This document shows, one piece after another, positions 34,991-42,310 of a stretch of 64,000 nucleotides of DNA. Source of the stretch: Bacteroidales bacterium (lineage in GTDB: Bacteria > Bacteroidota > Bacteroidia > Bacteroidales > F082). A program made the translations under genes and the position numbers. The DNA is taken from assembly GCA_017539045.1 (NCBI GenBank), contig JAFYHS010000012.1, positions 45,124 to 109,123 on the forward strand, written 5' to 3'. The notes beneath the pieces are model-generated. The model had not been told where the DNA came from. It saw only the letters and a list, made by a program, of their open reading frames with translations, and did not search any database. Each line of letters starts with the position of its first letter. Position 1 is the stretch's first letter.

Positions 34991-35018
34991 CGCACGTTTG
35001 CTGTGGCGGGGCTTTTTT
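34985..35018 (+). terminator. Rho-independent terminator of the EF-G2-like gene
   Basis: CCCCGCCGCA (34985-34994) pairs with TGTGGCGGGG (35002-35011, one G-T pair), followed by C then T6. Confidence 0.92.
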
Positions 35019-35021
35019 GTT

Positions 35022-35030
35022 TATTTTTGC
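35022..35030 (+). promoter_or_regulatory. -7 promoter box of the TPR/HTH regulator gene
   Basis: TATTTTTGC only 4 bases before the ATG at 35035 and directly after the upstream terminator's T-run. The signal peptide begins at this ATG, so the mRNA is probably leaderless. Confidence 0.55.
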
Positions 35031-35034
35031 AGGG

Positions 35035-36723
35035 ATGAAATACCGTCGTCTCATAGGATTATTGCTGCTGTTGGCCTTGACCGCCTGCGACGCCACCACG
35101 CGCGACGCGCGCCGCATGGTGAAGCGTGCCGAGCGCTTGGCCGACACCCTGCCCGACAGCACCGTACGCCTGATCGACAGCGTGTTGCGTATGCCCGCGG
35201 GCTTCAGCGAGCGCGAGCGCATGGATATGGCGTTGTTGCAGGCCGAGGCCTTGTTTGGCGACCGTGGGCAGGAGATCTCGCCCGTGATGGACGACGATTT
35301 CTTCGACGACCACGACAACCTCTCCACCAGCCCCGAGCTGGAGCGTGCCGCCGCCTATTACGCTAGTAAGAAAGAATACGCCCATGCCGCCCATGCCGCG
35401 CTTTACAGCGGCTTTGTGCAGCAGCACTACAACGAGAAAGAGATTGCCATGCGGTCGTTTAAGGAGGCCGAGTATTACGGAGGGCTTGCGGGGGACAGTC
35501 TTACTATGGCACAGGCGGAATATTGGATGGGAAAAGGGTTGTATAGCGATGAAATGGAAGAAGAGGCTGTCACATTGTTATTAAAAGCCTTTGATAACTT
35601 TGGTTATCACTATGCAGGTAAAGCATTGACCCAAAACTTGTTAGCATCTTGTTATATTATTCTCAACCAATACGAAAAAGCGGAAATATCTCTCAATTCA
35701 AGTATGTATTTTGCTGAAAAAGCCCAAATTTCTACTTTAAAAGTACACATTTTGAATAATCATGCCGTTCTTTGCCGATTGCAAAAGAGATATGATGATG
35801 CACTAATGTATCTTAGACAGATAGTGTGCGTCTCCAATTTGAGCGAAACAGAATTGTTTGTCTATTATCTCAATATAGGAAAAACATTCAGTGCTGCCAA
35901 TGAAATGGATTCTACCATGCTGTATTTTAAACATGTTGAGGATTTATTGCCAAATACTAATATTAAGAAAGAATCACGTATTTCTGCTTTCGGTGCCCTA
36001 TCTCGATTTGCCAAACAACAAAGCGATTTTCAAACGACCTGGCAATATAATGAACAACGAGAAGAACTTATGTCTGAATTGTTAGTCGAATTACAACAAC
36101 AAGCGATTTATCGGACACAGCAACAATTTGATTATGAAAGCTTGCAAAATGAAATGAACAAAAAGCTTATACAAAAGCAATACTTTATCACCTTTATTGG
36201 CATATTTGCCATTATCGGTTTGACTGCATTAACGATTTCACAAATTCACTTGGCCAAAATCCGCAAGCACGAAGCCGAAACCAACGCAAACTTATTCCAC
36301 TTCATGCAACAGAATAAGACTTTGGTCGAAAGCAACATGGCGCAAGAAAGAATGGTTCTTGACACAACGCAGAAATTGTCGGATATGCTTCATGAAAAGT
36401 TCAAGACCATGCAAAAACTCAGCTTTAGCATAGAAAACCCAAAAAACAAGATAGCCCTCAAAGACTTGAAGAAAGTAGTATTTGGAGAAAGAGAACATTG
36501 GGAAGCCGTGAGAGAAGTACTCGATGCGTTGTATCCCGGATTATGGGAAACCATAACACTTCGATACCCTGAAATGAATGAAATGGAACATCGTGTGCTC
36601 ATGTTGTCACGCTTTAAGTTATCGCGTATGGAAGAGGCCGCGTTGTTAGGCATCAGTACAAGTGTGCTTGACAAACTCCGCACGAAGGTCCGCAAGATGG
36701 TTGAACTGGATAAAAAGCAATGA
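35035..36723 (+). CDS. TPR-membrane-HTH regulator lipoprotein (module A)
   Basis: A 562-aa protein. Lipoprotein-like signal MKYRRLIGLLLLLALTAC, then TPR-like helices (residues ~100-370), a transmembrane helix FITFIGIFAIIGLTALTISQ (~residues 383-402), a coiled coil, and a C-terminal LuxR-like helix-turn-helix (YPEMNEMEHRVLMLSRFKLS, then EEAALLGISTSVLDKLRTKV). Bacteroidota use this layout as a one-component membrane regulator. The first ~500 bp are GC-rich with C-ending codons and the rest is AT-rich, a sharp mosaic. Its paralogue is at 47137. It precedes a DUF3244 gene, its probable target by analogy with the second copy. Confidence 0.82.
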   Translation: MKYRRLIGLLLLLALTACDATTRDARRMVKRAERLADTLPDSTVRLIDSVLRMPAGFSERERMDMALLQAEALFGDRGQEISPVMDDDFFDDHDNLSTSPELERAAAYYASKKEYAHAAHAALYSGFVQQHYNEKEIAMRSFKEAEYYGGLAGDSLTMAQAEYWMGKGLYSDEMEEEAVTLLLKAFDNFGYHYAGKALTQNLLASCYIILNQYEKAEISLNSSMYFAEKAQISTLKVHILNNHAVLCRLQKRYDDALMYLRQIVCVSNLSETELFVYYLNIGKTFSAANEMDSTMLYFKHVEDLLPNTNIKKESRISAFGALSRFAKQQSDFQTTWQYNEQREELMSELLVELQQQAIYRTQQQFDYESLQNEMNKKLIQKQYFITFIGIFAIIGLTALTISQIHLAKIRKHEAETNANLFHFMQQNKTLVESNMAQERMVLDTTQKLSDMLHEKFKTMQKLSFSIENPKNKIALKDLKKVVFGEREHWEAVREVLDALYPGLWETITLRYPEMNEMEHRVLMLSRFKLSRMEEAALLGISTSVLDKLRTKVRKMVELDKKQ

Positions 36724-36850
36724 TTTGCTTCCTAAATCGCGTTATTTTTCGTACTTGGAATTTGGATTTCAGCCCAAAAAGTTCGGAGTGGTGAAATCGT
36801 AACTATTTGTAATCAATTTATTTAACAAAATCTAAAGAAGGGAAAAGTTC

Positions 36851-36890
36851 GGATGGCGTTTCGTACGCGCATCCAATGACCTATTTTTGC
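36851..36890 (+). promoter_or_regulatory. Promoter and hairpin operator candidate of the DUF3244 module A
   Basis: -7 box TATTTTTGC at 36882-36890, followed by ATCGTGATT, which is identical after the box at 49093. Just upstream an imperfect inverted repeat starts GGATGGCGT and ends ACGCGCATCC (36851-36874). AAAAGTTCGGA occurs twice, near 36778 and 36843. The rest of 36724-36952 has no gene. Confidence 0.6.
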
Positions 36891-36952
36891 ATCGTGATTA
36901 ATCACAGCACATGTGTTATCAAATCATTTGTCAAACTTAATAGTGTTTCAAC

Positions 36953-37367
36953 ATGAAGAAAAAAACAATAATCTTAATTGGGCTCTGCGCCTTAGGTCTA
37001 TGCATTGTGGAAGCGCAGGCCACAAACAATGTATCCTTCCTTGCCTATTATTGAGAAAACAATTACGGATCCGCCTCAAGGATTTGAAAAAGTCGACTTG
37101 CACGGCGACTTGTTGAATAATGTCGGCCCCAACGCCATCGTAGCCGGAGCCAGCGACGATGCCGTCTACATCGGGTTCAACCAAGACTTCGGCAACGTGA
37201 GCATTTCGATCTACAATGGCATGGGCGGCCTTGTCTACAGTACTGTGGTGAACACTACTGTGCAATCGGTAATTATCATCCCCTTTACTAACGCAGCCAG
37301 TGGTGTTTACACTGTGGAGCTTAACAGCGCCGACGGTTCCGCCGATGGGGATTTCAATCACAATTAA
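36953..37367 (+). pseudogene. DUF3244-like secreted protein, frameshifted
   Basis: The ATG at 36953 opens a clear signal peptide (MKKKTIILIGLCALGLCIVE, then AQA) but that frame stops at TGA 37052-37054. The mature domain continues in the next frame from before 37055 to 37367: GFEKVDLHGDLLNN, then a DUF3244-type beta-sandwich (VYIGFNQDFGNVSISIYNG, GVYTVELN). One extra base (or two missing) between about 37010 and 37052 joins them. Downstream genes of the module are intact. A sequencing error is possible. Its intact paralogue is at 49127. Confidence 0.75.
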
Positions 37368-37412
37368 CAACAACTTTTAACCTAATTCATTCACATTAAA
37401 AACATTACAACA

Positions 37413-38051
37413 ATGAAAAAAGCTTTATTGACAATTGCCATTGTGTTGCTTGCAGTGGCGGCACAGGCGCAGATTAAGGTACATAACGATGGACATGTGA
37501 GCATTGGGACCTTGCAAGATGGATGGGACAAATGCACGCAACTCTACCCCTCGGGGCGCGTCCACTTTAACACGCAGGACACTATTCCTTGGCATTGGGT
37601 GACTGTTGCTACTCCAGGAGTCTTAACTGGAAAATGTTGGATTGTGACACCACCTGACGACAAATATGACCACCGTTTCTTCGTCACGGGCGAAGGCTAT
37701 GTCTATCACCTTGGACACTACAAGAAAGCGGATGAAAATTCCATGGAAAATGTGGGTGGTATCGTCAATGCCGGCGCAGTCCTCGACAGCATCACTGGCT
37801 CGTGGTACATTCCTATCCAAGGAAAAGGAGGAGTAAAGGCAGAAGAACAACGCTGCGCTGGCGTTACGGCACAGAATGTAAAGAAGGTGTTGCCTGAGGC
37901 TGTAACCGCCGACGAGAACGGGCTGCTCTATGTGGACTACGATGCACTCACCGTATTTCTTATCGAAGCCGTGAAAGACCAAAGACGCGAGATAGAACTC
38001 ATGCGCAAGACCTTGGAGGAAAACGGCCTGATGGAACCTGAAAAACCGTAA
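37413..38051 (+). CDS. Secreted tail-fibre-like protein with S74-type intramolecular chaperone C-terminus
   Basis: A 212-aa protein with signal peptide (MKKALLTIAIVLLAVAAQAQ). The body is beta-rich. The C-terminal ~60 residues (CAGVTAQNVKKVLPEAVTAD, then YVDYDALTVFLIEAVKDQRR and a coiled coil) resemble the peptidase S74 / chaperone-of-endosialidase region that trimerises and cleaves phage tail fibres. Bacteroidota encode many such surface proteins. No T9SS domain is seen. It lies 15 bp before the GH16-like gene, so the two may be co-transcribed. Confidence 0.72.
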   Translation: MKKALLTIAIVLLAVAAQAQIKVHNDGHVSIGTLQDGWDKCTQLYPSGRVHFNTQDTIPWHWVTVATPGVLTGKCWIVTPPDDKYDHRFFVTGEGYVYHLGHYKKADENSMENVGGIVNAGAVLDSITGSWYIPIQGKGGVKAEEQRCAGVTAQNVKKVLPEAVTADENGLLYVDYDALTVFLIEAVKDQRREIELMRKTLEENGLMEPEKP

Positions 38052-38065
38052 AACCCCTTGCTGCC

Positions 38066-39301
38066 ATGAAAAAGTTTGTTTACCTTTGCGGCATTATGTT
38101 GCTTTGTTTGAACATGATGGCGCAGATTGACCCATATGACAGAAACTGGAAAACGGTTGTGTTAGATGACTTTAATGAGTCAAACCGTCATTTTGACACT
38201 ACTTTTCAAGAAACTGAAGGAAAGTGGATTTCGTTTATCCCTAGTAGTTGGCCTTCGGGGGTGACTATAGACTCATTTCATCTTAGTATTTATCAATGGA
38301 ATCATTGTTTATTTGATGCCTCTAAAGGCTATTTACGTCTTAATTCTGAGCATATTCGTGACACAGCTATTCTTTGTGATGAGCAGCCCAATTTCTATCG
38401 CATACCACCAAAAACATACAACATCACGTACCAATGTAACCCTAATCACAATCACCTGTATTATTATTCAGGATGTATAGAATCCCCTCCTTCTGATTCA
38501 TCTTCGAAATCTGATAATCTTCCTCCTCCACTTTTCCGTTATGGTTATTTTGAAATAAAATGTCAAGTACCGATACACAGAGGTGCAAAATCTTCTTTTT
38601 GGCTATGGGATGGAATGCGTGACCGGTATTATGAAGAAATTGACATATATGAGTTTTCTTGGGATTTTGAAAACCCTTCTTCTTACTGGAATCATAATCC
38701 GCACCCTCATGGAACAGGAAATCCAAACTGTTTTACTTCAGGTTTGTACATTAATAAAGAATCTAATAACATTCACCCAATTGAATCGGTGAGTCAAGCC
38801 AGAAAGTTTCTAATGATTGGTGATTCACTTTCTCATTGGCACACATTTGCTTGCGAATGGTTACCCGAACATATTATTTGGTATTGCGATGAAAATATAG
38901 TGGATTCATATTATAATCCGGACAGTATTCCTAGACACCCCTTGACACTAAAAGTTGGCTATTCTATTGACAGGTATGCCTTAGAATCATATAGTTTAAA
39001 TGGCCGTCCTGAATGGAAAGAGGGAGACAACTTGATTATTGATTATATTAATGTCTATCAGTTAAATTGGGATTGTGACACTGAAGAAATCATAGCACAA
39101 CAATCCGATTTAAAATACTTTGATTATGGGGTGAAAAAGAGCATTACCGTATCTTCTAGCATAGAACCCGTACAAATAGAAAGTAATGAAAAGGTGACTT
39201 TTAGAGCTACAGATTTCTTCGAAATCACCCATTCTTTCCAAGTAAATAGCGGCGGGGAGTTGACGGTCATCATGCAGCGCTGTCCAGATCCCTTACCATG
39301 A
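38066..39301 (+). CDS. Glycoside hydrolase family 16-like secreted protein
   Basis: A 411-aa protein with signal peptide (MKKFVYLCGIMLLCLNMMAQ). The GH16 catalytic signature ExDxxE is present as EIDIYE (residues 191-196), preceded by RYGYFEIKCQVP and SSFWLWDGM, the strands before the active site, and followed by HTFACEWLPEHIIWYCDE. GH16 enzymes cut beta-1,3/1,4 glucans, agars or carrageenans; specificity is unclear. A C-terminal ~60-residue beta domain (FEITHSFQVNSGGELTV) recalls domains common in T9SS and spore-coat-like surface proteins. The gene is markedly AT-richer than its neighbours, suggesting acquisition. Confidence 0.78.
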   Translation: MKKFVYLCGIMLLCLNMMAQIDPYDRNWKTVVLDDFNESNRHFDTTFQETEGKWISFIPSSWPSGVTIDSFHLSIYQWNHCLFDASKGYLRLNSEHIRDTAILCDEQPNFYRIPPKTYNITYQCNPNHNHLYYYSGCIESPPSDSSSKSDNLPPPLFRYGYFEIKCQVPIHRGAKSSFWLWDGMRDRYYEEIDIYEFSWDFENPSSYWNHNPHPHGTGNPNCFTSGLYINKESNNIHPIESVSQARKFLMIGDSLSHWHTFACEWLPEHIIWYCDENIVDSYYNPDSIPRHPLTLKVGYSIDRYALESYSLNGRPEWKEGDNLIIDYINVYQLNWDCDTEEIIAQQSDLKYFDYGVKKSITVSSSIEPVQIESNEKVTFRATDFFEITHSFQVNSGGELTVIMQRCPDPLP

Positions 39302-39333
39302 AATAGTTGTCTAACACAAAAACATAAGCAAAA

Positions 39334-40155
39334 ATGAAAAAAACGATGATCATTCTCTTGACAATAGCCAGCATCCAAATCTGCCAGGCGCAAACAGGAT
39401 GCGATTTGGTTTATAGAGAATATGACCCCAACACTTGGGTTGTAAAGACGCTTGGCGACACCTGGAACATCGACATTGACAACGACAGCATTGCCGACAT
39501 TTTTTGGAATACTTGGAACCCAGGAAGCGGGGCTTGGACCTTCGCTTCAGAGTTTACCGCAGTGAACGACTGGCAAGCCTGTGCCTTGGTCTTGCAGCAT
39601 CAGTCAGACCCCAATTTACCAAACAATTTCTATTTTGACGCTTCCGTTCCGCTTAACGACACGTCCCTCGTCTGGGCCACTAGTTGTTATGCGGAGATAT
39701 ACCGCCCTTATCCCAACTCTTTTCCTTTAATTTACAAGGTAGCGCTAAGACGTTTCGATGGCGAGAACTATTATTACGGATGGGCGGAATTCGAGGAAGA
39801 ACGGGACAGGCCGAATTATACCGCCCTCCTGCATCTATCGAGAACCTGCTACTGCACCATCCCCAACTACCCGTTGCGCTGGGGGCAGACCAGCCTAAAC
39901 ACCGACTTTGAGGACCACGAAGCCACCGCCTTCGCAACCCTCCACCCCAACCCTACAACTGGCTTCGTAACGATTATGGGCAAGGACCTCAAGCGAGCCG
40001 AAGTGTTCAACACGCTCGGCCAACGCGTGGCCGTGGCCACGGGCGAGGGTGAGCGCATCACCGTCGACATCAGCAGCTTGCCTACGGGCATCTACTTCGT
40101 CAACATCACCGACACGGATGGGCGGAAGTGCGTGCGGAAGGTGGTGAAGGAATAA
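39334..40155 (+). CDS. Secreted protein with T9SS type A sorting domain
   Basis: A 273-aa protein: signal peptide (MKKTMIILLTIASIQICQAQ), a ~170-residue beta-rich body with no recognised motif, and a C-terminal sorting domain over the last ~75 residues (LHPNPTTGFVTIMG, VFNTLGQRVAVATG, PTGIYFVNITDTDGRKCVRK). Expected at the cell surface or secreted. It is the last gene of module A, closed by a terminator that duplicates the one after EF-G2. Unlike the GH16-like gene before it, its 3' half is GC-rich. Confidence 0.85.
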   Translation: MKKTMIILLTIASIQICQAQTGCDLVYREYDPNTWVVKTLGDTWNIDIDNDSIADIFWNTWNPGSGAWTFASEFTAVNDWQACALVLQHQSDPNLPNNFYFDASVPLNDTSLVWATSCYAEIYRPYPNSFPLIYKVALRRFDGENYYYGWAEFEEERDRPNYTALLHLSRTCYCTIPNYPLRWGQTSLNTDFEDHEATAFATLHPNPTTGFVTIMGKDLKRAEVFNTLGQRVAVATGEGERITVDISSLPTGIYFVNITDTDGRKCVRKVVKE

Positions 40156-40162
40156 AAGAAAC

Positions 40163-40200
40163 AAGAGTATTTTTTCATAAGTATTGCATTTTTTCCCCGC
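40163..40200 (+). repeat. Duplicated 38-bp terminator leader, copy 2
   Basis: Identical to 34953-34990 for all 38 bases; the stem loop beyond it has diverged. The two copies bracket module A (35.0-40.2 kb). Confidence 0.85.
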
Positions 40201-40225
40201 TGCGGTTGCCGTGGCGGGGTTTTTT
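40195..40225 (+). terminator. Rho-independent terminator of module A
   Basis: CCCCGC (40195-40200) pairs with GCGGGG (40214-40219), with an inner CGG/CCG pairing, followed by T6. Confidence 0.88.
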
Positions 40226-40270
40226 GTATTATTTTGTTTACAAATTAATACGCTGTTAATGAAAAATACA

Positions 40271-40279
40271 TACCTTTGC
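40271..40279 (+). promoter_or_regulatory. -7 promoter box of the 166-aa gene and perhaps the RT RNA
   Basis: TACCTTTGC, 26 bases before the ATG at 40306. No clear promoter is visible between this gene and the structured RNA, so the RNA may be transcribed from here. A weaker CAATTTTGC lies at 40921-40929 inside the RNA's last hairpin. Confidence 0.65.
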
Positions 40280-40305
40280 CCCACTAACCCCTAAAAAACA
40301 ACACT

Positions 40306-40806
40306 ATGAGATTTCTAAAAATCGCTAAAAACATCGTTGAAACCATCGCGGAAAACGCCAAACCGCATAGCCAAACGACGCAACCATCACAGCCCTCCCA
40401 ACCTCAACCCAAAGTGACGGAAGAAGAGAGAGACTGGACCGACGAACAATGGAGAGCCTATTTCAAAGAGATCCTGAACACCGAATTCCCACTCTATGGC
40501 ATCAGAGAGAATGTCGCCGTGACCGACCTCGTAGGCTTCGCCAACGACGAGTTCCAACTCTATGAGACCCGTCCCACCCAAGCCTATAAGGCTGAATGGG
40601 GACAACCCTATACCTTCCTCTTACAACAGGCAGGCATACCAAAAGGCGTAGTCATGCTCGGCAAAGGCCATAGCCACGACAGCAACGTGAAGTATCTGAT
40701 TGCCCGCATGTATGCCAAGAAAATGGGCATCCCCTACATCAACTTCTACACGCAGATGCCCAACGAACGCGACTATGTCATCAGCCGCATCCGTAAATTC
40801 CTGTAA
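40306..40806 (+). CDS. Unknown 166-aa protein upstream of the RT
   Basis: A soluble protein with no signal peptide. An N-terminal amphipathic stretch is followed by a Pro/Gln/Ser linker (residues ~25-36) and a ~125-residue globular domain (ENVAVTDLVGFANDEFQLYE, GQPYTFLLQQAGIPKGVVML, KYLIARMYAKKMGIPYINFY). I do not recognise the family. The mixed alpha/beta order and scattered acidic residues would allow a nuclease-like fold, but no catalytic motif is demonstrable. It ends 11 bp before the structured RNA. Being an accessory of the RT system is possible but unproven. Confidence 0.7.
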   Translation: MRFLKIAKNIVETIAENAKPHSQTTQPSQPSQPQPKVTEEERDWTDEQWRAYFKEILNTEFPLYGIRENVAVTDLVGFANDEFQLYETRPTQAYKAEWGQPYTFLLQQAGIPKGVVMLGKGHSHDSNVKYLIARMYAKKMGIPYINFYTQMPNERDYVISRIRKFL

Positions 40807-40817
40807 CCATCAAGAAT

Positions 40818-40956
40818 AGGAAAAAGGGGATGCAGCAACGCTGCGCCTGCCGAAAGAGGCAGCCTTGCCACGAAAGGACGGTTTTGCAGGCAACCCGACA
40901 AGGTACCCTCTCGTGATCCGCAATTTTGCGGATTCAAAATCTCTCCCCTTTTTCCT
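40818..40956 (+). ncRNA. Structured RNA preceding the reverse transcriptase (retron- or DRT-like)
   Basis: The 139-nt segment is closed by a perfect 13-bp stem: AGGAAAAAGGGGA (40818-40830) with its exact reverse complement at 40944-40956. Inside are GCAGC-AAC-GCTGC (40832-40844), CTGCC-GAAAGA-GGCAG (40847-40862), a longer CCTTG/CAAGG arm (40863-40867 with 40899-40903) and an 8-bp hairpin ATCCGCAA/TTGCGGAT (40916-40933). The 3' arm ends 18 nt before the RT ATG. This is the retron order a1-msr-msd-a2-RT, though defence-associated RTs also have upstream RNAs. No ORF crosses it. Confidence 0.72.
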
Positions 40957-40974
40957 TTTATTGCTTATTATACC

Positions 40975-42255
40975 ATGAATTTGACACGAGACACGGAGCA
41001 ACTCCCCCTTTTAAGGGGGCAGGGGGGATTAAAACCCGTGTCTCGTGTCTCTGTTATCACCCAACTGACCCAACAGGAGACGTGGGAGGCTTTCCTGGCC
41101 TATCGCCTCCAAAAAGGCCGCTTTAACTGGCATGAATTCGACGAAGCCGATGCCTTTGTCGAACAACAGCAGTATTTGCCTCTGGCCTTGAGAATCGCTC
41201 AAGGCGAAGGTCTAGGTATACCAACCAAGAAACTGATCAACAAGATGGGTTCGGGAAAGAAACGCGTGGTCTACAGCTTCGCACCCGACGAGATGCTCGT
41301 CCTCAAACTCATTGCCTTCCTGCTCTATAAGTACGACGACCGCTTGGCACCTAACTGCTACGCCTTCCGCCGTGGACTCAAGGCTCATGATGCCATCTTC
41401 AAACTCAACAAGGCTATAAGAGGTCAACAGATGTGGGCCTACAAACTCGACATCCACGACTATTTCAACTCCATCGATATCGACATCCTATTGCCCCTAC
41501 TCAAGGAGATGCTCGCCGACGACCCACCGCTTTATGGATTCTTCGAACAGATGCTGACCAACCCGAATGTTTCCTTCAACAAGAATATTATCGAAGAACG
41601 CCATGGGGTGATGGCAGGCACACCCACCTCGCCATTCCTTGCCGATGTGTATCTAAACGAGGTTGACCATTATTTCCATGACGCCAACGTCATTTATGCC
41701 CGCTATTCCGACGACATCATCATGTTTGCGCCAGACTATGACACGCTCCAACAATACAAAGAGAAGATGTGCCATTTTTTGGCACAGTATCATTTGGAGG
41801 TCAACCCCGACAAGGAAAAAGTATATTCGCCTGACGAAGCCTATGAGTTTTTGGGATTCAAATGCCATGGTCACGACATCGATATTTCGGAAGCTACCAA
41901 AAAGAAGATGAAAGGTAAGATCTCGCGCAAGGCGCGGTCGTTGTTGCGTTGGAGCCATAAGAACCACATCGAGCCCGAGAAAGCCATGAAAGGCCTCATC
42001 AACTATTTCAACCGCAAGTTCTTCGAGAGCGATGACCCAGAGAACCTCACCTGGTCACGGTGGTTCTTTCCCGTCATCAACCAAACGGATGGCTTGAACG
42101 AAATTGACCGTTACCTTCAGCAGTACATCCGCTTTCTGAGCACAGGAAGACACAACAAGACAAACTACAGGGTCAATTATGCCCAACTGAAGGCGCTAGG
42201 GTATAGGAGCCTGGTAAATGAATACTATAAGTTTAAAGAAATAGACCGTTTATAG
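40975..42255 (+). CDS. Reverse transcriptase (YSDD active site), unclassified
   Basis: A 426-aa RT. Palm motifs: LDIHDYFNSI (motif A, Asp159), GTPTSPFLADVYLNEVD (motif B, 215-231), YARYSDDIIMFA (YSDD at 244-247 in place of YADD), VNPDKEKVY and YEFLGFKCHG (C-terminal palm as in group II-like RTs). The retron VTG and NAxxH motifs are not evident, and there is no maturase or endonuclease domain; the C-terminus is an alpha-helical thumb-like region. The N-terminal ~25 codons lie inside a palindromic repeat, so a GTG at 41038 is an alternative start. The last codons form one arm of another palindrome. Candidate anti-phage RT. Confidence 0.88.
   Translation: MNLTRDTEQLPLLRGQGGLKPVSRVSVITQLTQQETWEAFLAYRLQKGRFNWHEFDEADAFVEQQQYLPLALRIAQGEGLGIPTKKLINKMGSGKKRVVYSFAPDEMLVLKLIAFLLYKYDDRLAPNCYAFRRGLKAHDAIFKLNKAIRGQQMWAYKLDIHDYFNSIDIDILLPLLKEMLADDPPLYGFFEQMLTNPNVSFNKNIIEERHGVMAGTPTSPFLADVYLNEVDHYFHDANVIYARYSDDIIMFAPDYDTLQQYKEKMCHFLAQYHLEVNPDKEKVYSPDEAYEFLGFKCHGHDIDISEATKKKMKGKISRKARSLLRWSHKNHIEPEKAMKGLINYFNRKFFESDDPENLTWSRWFFPVINQTDGLNEIDRYLQQYIRFLSTGRHNKTNYRVNYAQLKALGYRSLVNEYYKFKEIDRL
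40983..41049 (+). repeat. Palindromic element with ACTCCCCCTTTTAAGGGGG core at the RT 5' end
   Basis: Perfect 14-bp arms GACACGAGACACGG (40983-40996) and CCGTGTCTCGTGTC (41036-41049) enclose a core of poly-C/poly-G palindrome (ACTCCCCCTTTTAAGGGGG) followed by AGGGGGGATTAAAA. The same core occurs in frame at 47494-47527 without such arms. It is translated as the first residues of the RT. Confidence 0.75.
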
Positions 42256-42307
42256 ATTCCTATCCATCGCACTTGCCTTTATAGGAATGACATAAACGGT
42301 CCATTTC
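42238..42307. repeat. Palindromic GTCATTCC element acting as likely bidirectional terminator
   Basis: Outer arms GAAATAGACCGTTTAT (42238-42253) and ATAAACGGTCCATTTC (42292-42307) pair with one mismatch; inner arms ATTCCTAT (42256-42263) and ATAGGAAT (42281-42288) pair perfectly. The left arm contains the last codons of the RT and abuts its stop. The core is the reverse complement of the type at 26458. It lies between the convergent RT and lutB-like genes. Confidence 0.75.
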
Positions 42308-42310
42308 TAA

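Noticed and set aside
40818-41049. Diversity-generating retroelement
   Set aside because: No template/variable repeat pair or Avd-like accessory gene is visible near the RT.
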